Assembly: GCA_031549625.1 (NCBI GenBank)
Contig: JAVBPK010000138.1
Location: 1 to 6,233, forward strand
Length of the DNA: 6,233 nucleotides
Direction: 5' to 3'
From: JAISXK01 sp031549625
GTDB lineage: Bacteria; Bacillota; Clostridia; Christensenellales; CAG-138
Shown here: positions 6,074 through 6,233 of the stretch, in pieces
Layout: the number at the start of each line of letters is the position of its first letter
Numbering within the stretch: the first letter of the stretch is position 1
The notes under the pieces: model-generated
What the model saw: the letters and a program-made list of their open reading frames with translations, nothing else
Databases searched by the model: none
What the model was told of the DNA's origin: nothing
Made by a program: the position numbers and the translations under genes

Positions 6074-6233
6074 TTAAGCCACAGGCAATGCTACCATTAC
6101 AAGCGCAAGTACACCAATAACGATGGCAAATATCTTTGTAAGTTTTTGCAGCTTTGCCTCTTTGCTGGCAGCTTTACCCTTTGAGCTCAGCGATGAAGTT
6201 TCGCCGCCAAAAGCCGCGCCAAGGCCGCCTTCT
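6074..6233 (-). CDS. secG: Preprotein translocase subunit SecG, C-terminal part (5' truncated by window edge)
   Basis: SecG is the small third subunit of the SecYEG protein-conducting channel in the cytoplasmic membrane. The last 52 codons are visible on the minus strand, with the stop at 6076-6074 (TAA). The translation begins EGGLGAAFGGETSS, matching the Gly-rich cytoplasmic loop that follows the first membrane helix in SecG (GLxGAxxGG...). A charged stretch follows (SKEAKLQKLTK), then the second membrane helix (about 34-50 of the visible part, IFAIVIGVLALVMVAL). SecG proteins are usually 70-80 residues, so about 25 N-terminal residues lie outside the window. Its position just upstream of rnr agrees with the widespread Bacillota order secG-rnr, which supports the call for so short a piece. 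Confidence 0.88.
   Translation of the reverse strand, partial: EGGLGAAFGGETSSLSSKGKAASKEAKLQKLTKIFAIVIGVLALVMVALPVA

Overview
The window looks like ordinary chromosome from a Gram-positive, Clostridia-type (Bacillota) bacterium. The basis is the gene content: UvrA, SecG followed by RNase R, a LytTR regulator and a LiaF-like membrane protein, with strong AAAGGAG-type ribosome binding sites and a TTG start. Base composition looks near or slightly above half GC by eye, but it was not computed. No mobile element, CRISPR array, rRNA or tRNA was recognised.

Layout, left to right. (1) Plus strand, 2-1198: the C-terminal part of excinuclease subunit UvrA, cut by the left edge. After 25 bases, and without a visible promoter or terminator, comes a TM1586-type nitroreductase-family protein (1224-1961). 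An intrinsic terminator at about 2075-2107 closes this unit. (2) Plus strand, about 2153-3485: a separate two-gene operon. It has a near-consensus -10 box (2185-2190), a perfect 14-base palindrome over the -35 region, a short LytTR DNA-binding regulator starting at TTG 2272, and a LiaF-like four-helix membrane protein overlapping it by ATGA (2730-3485). (3) Minus strand, 5815-3497: full-length RNase R (rnr), convergent to the LiaF-like gene with only 11 bases between the stop codons. The plus-strand terminator of the LytTR/LiaF operon lies inside the last codons of rnr. (4) Minus strand, 6233-6074: the C-terminal 52 codons of SecG, cut by the right edge. A 258-base spacer with a strong intrinsic terminator and several palindromes separates it from rnr.

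Functionally, the left unit is DNA repair plus a flavoprotein. The right unit is the conserved secretion/RNA-decay pair secG-rnr. The middle unit is the most interesting. It is a candidate self-contained sensory module in which a LytTR transcription factor without receiver domain is translationally coupled to a membrane protein that resembles the inhibitor LiaF, with no histidine kinase nearby. It resembles the known architecture of LytTR regulator plus membrane inhibitor (HdrRM, BrsRM), but with a LiaF-type partner. That reading is inference.
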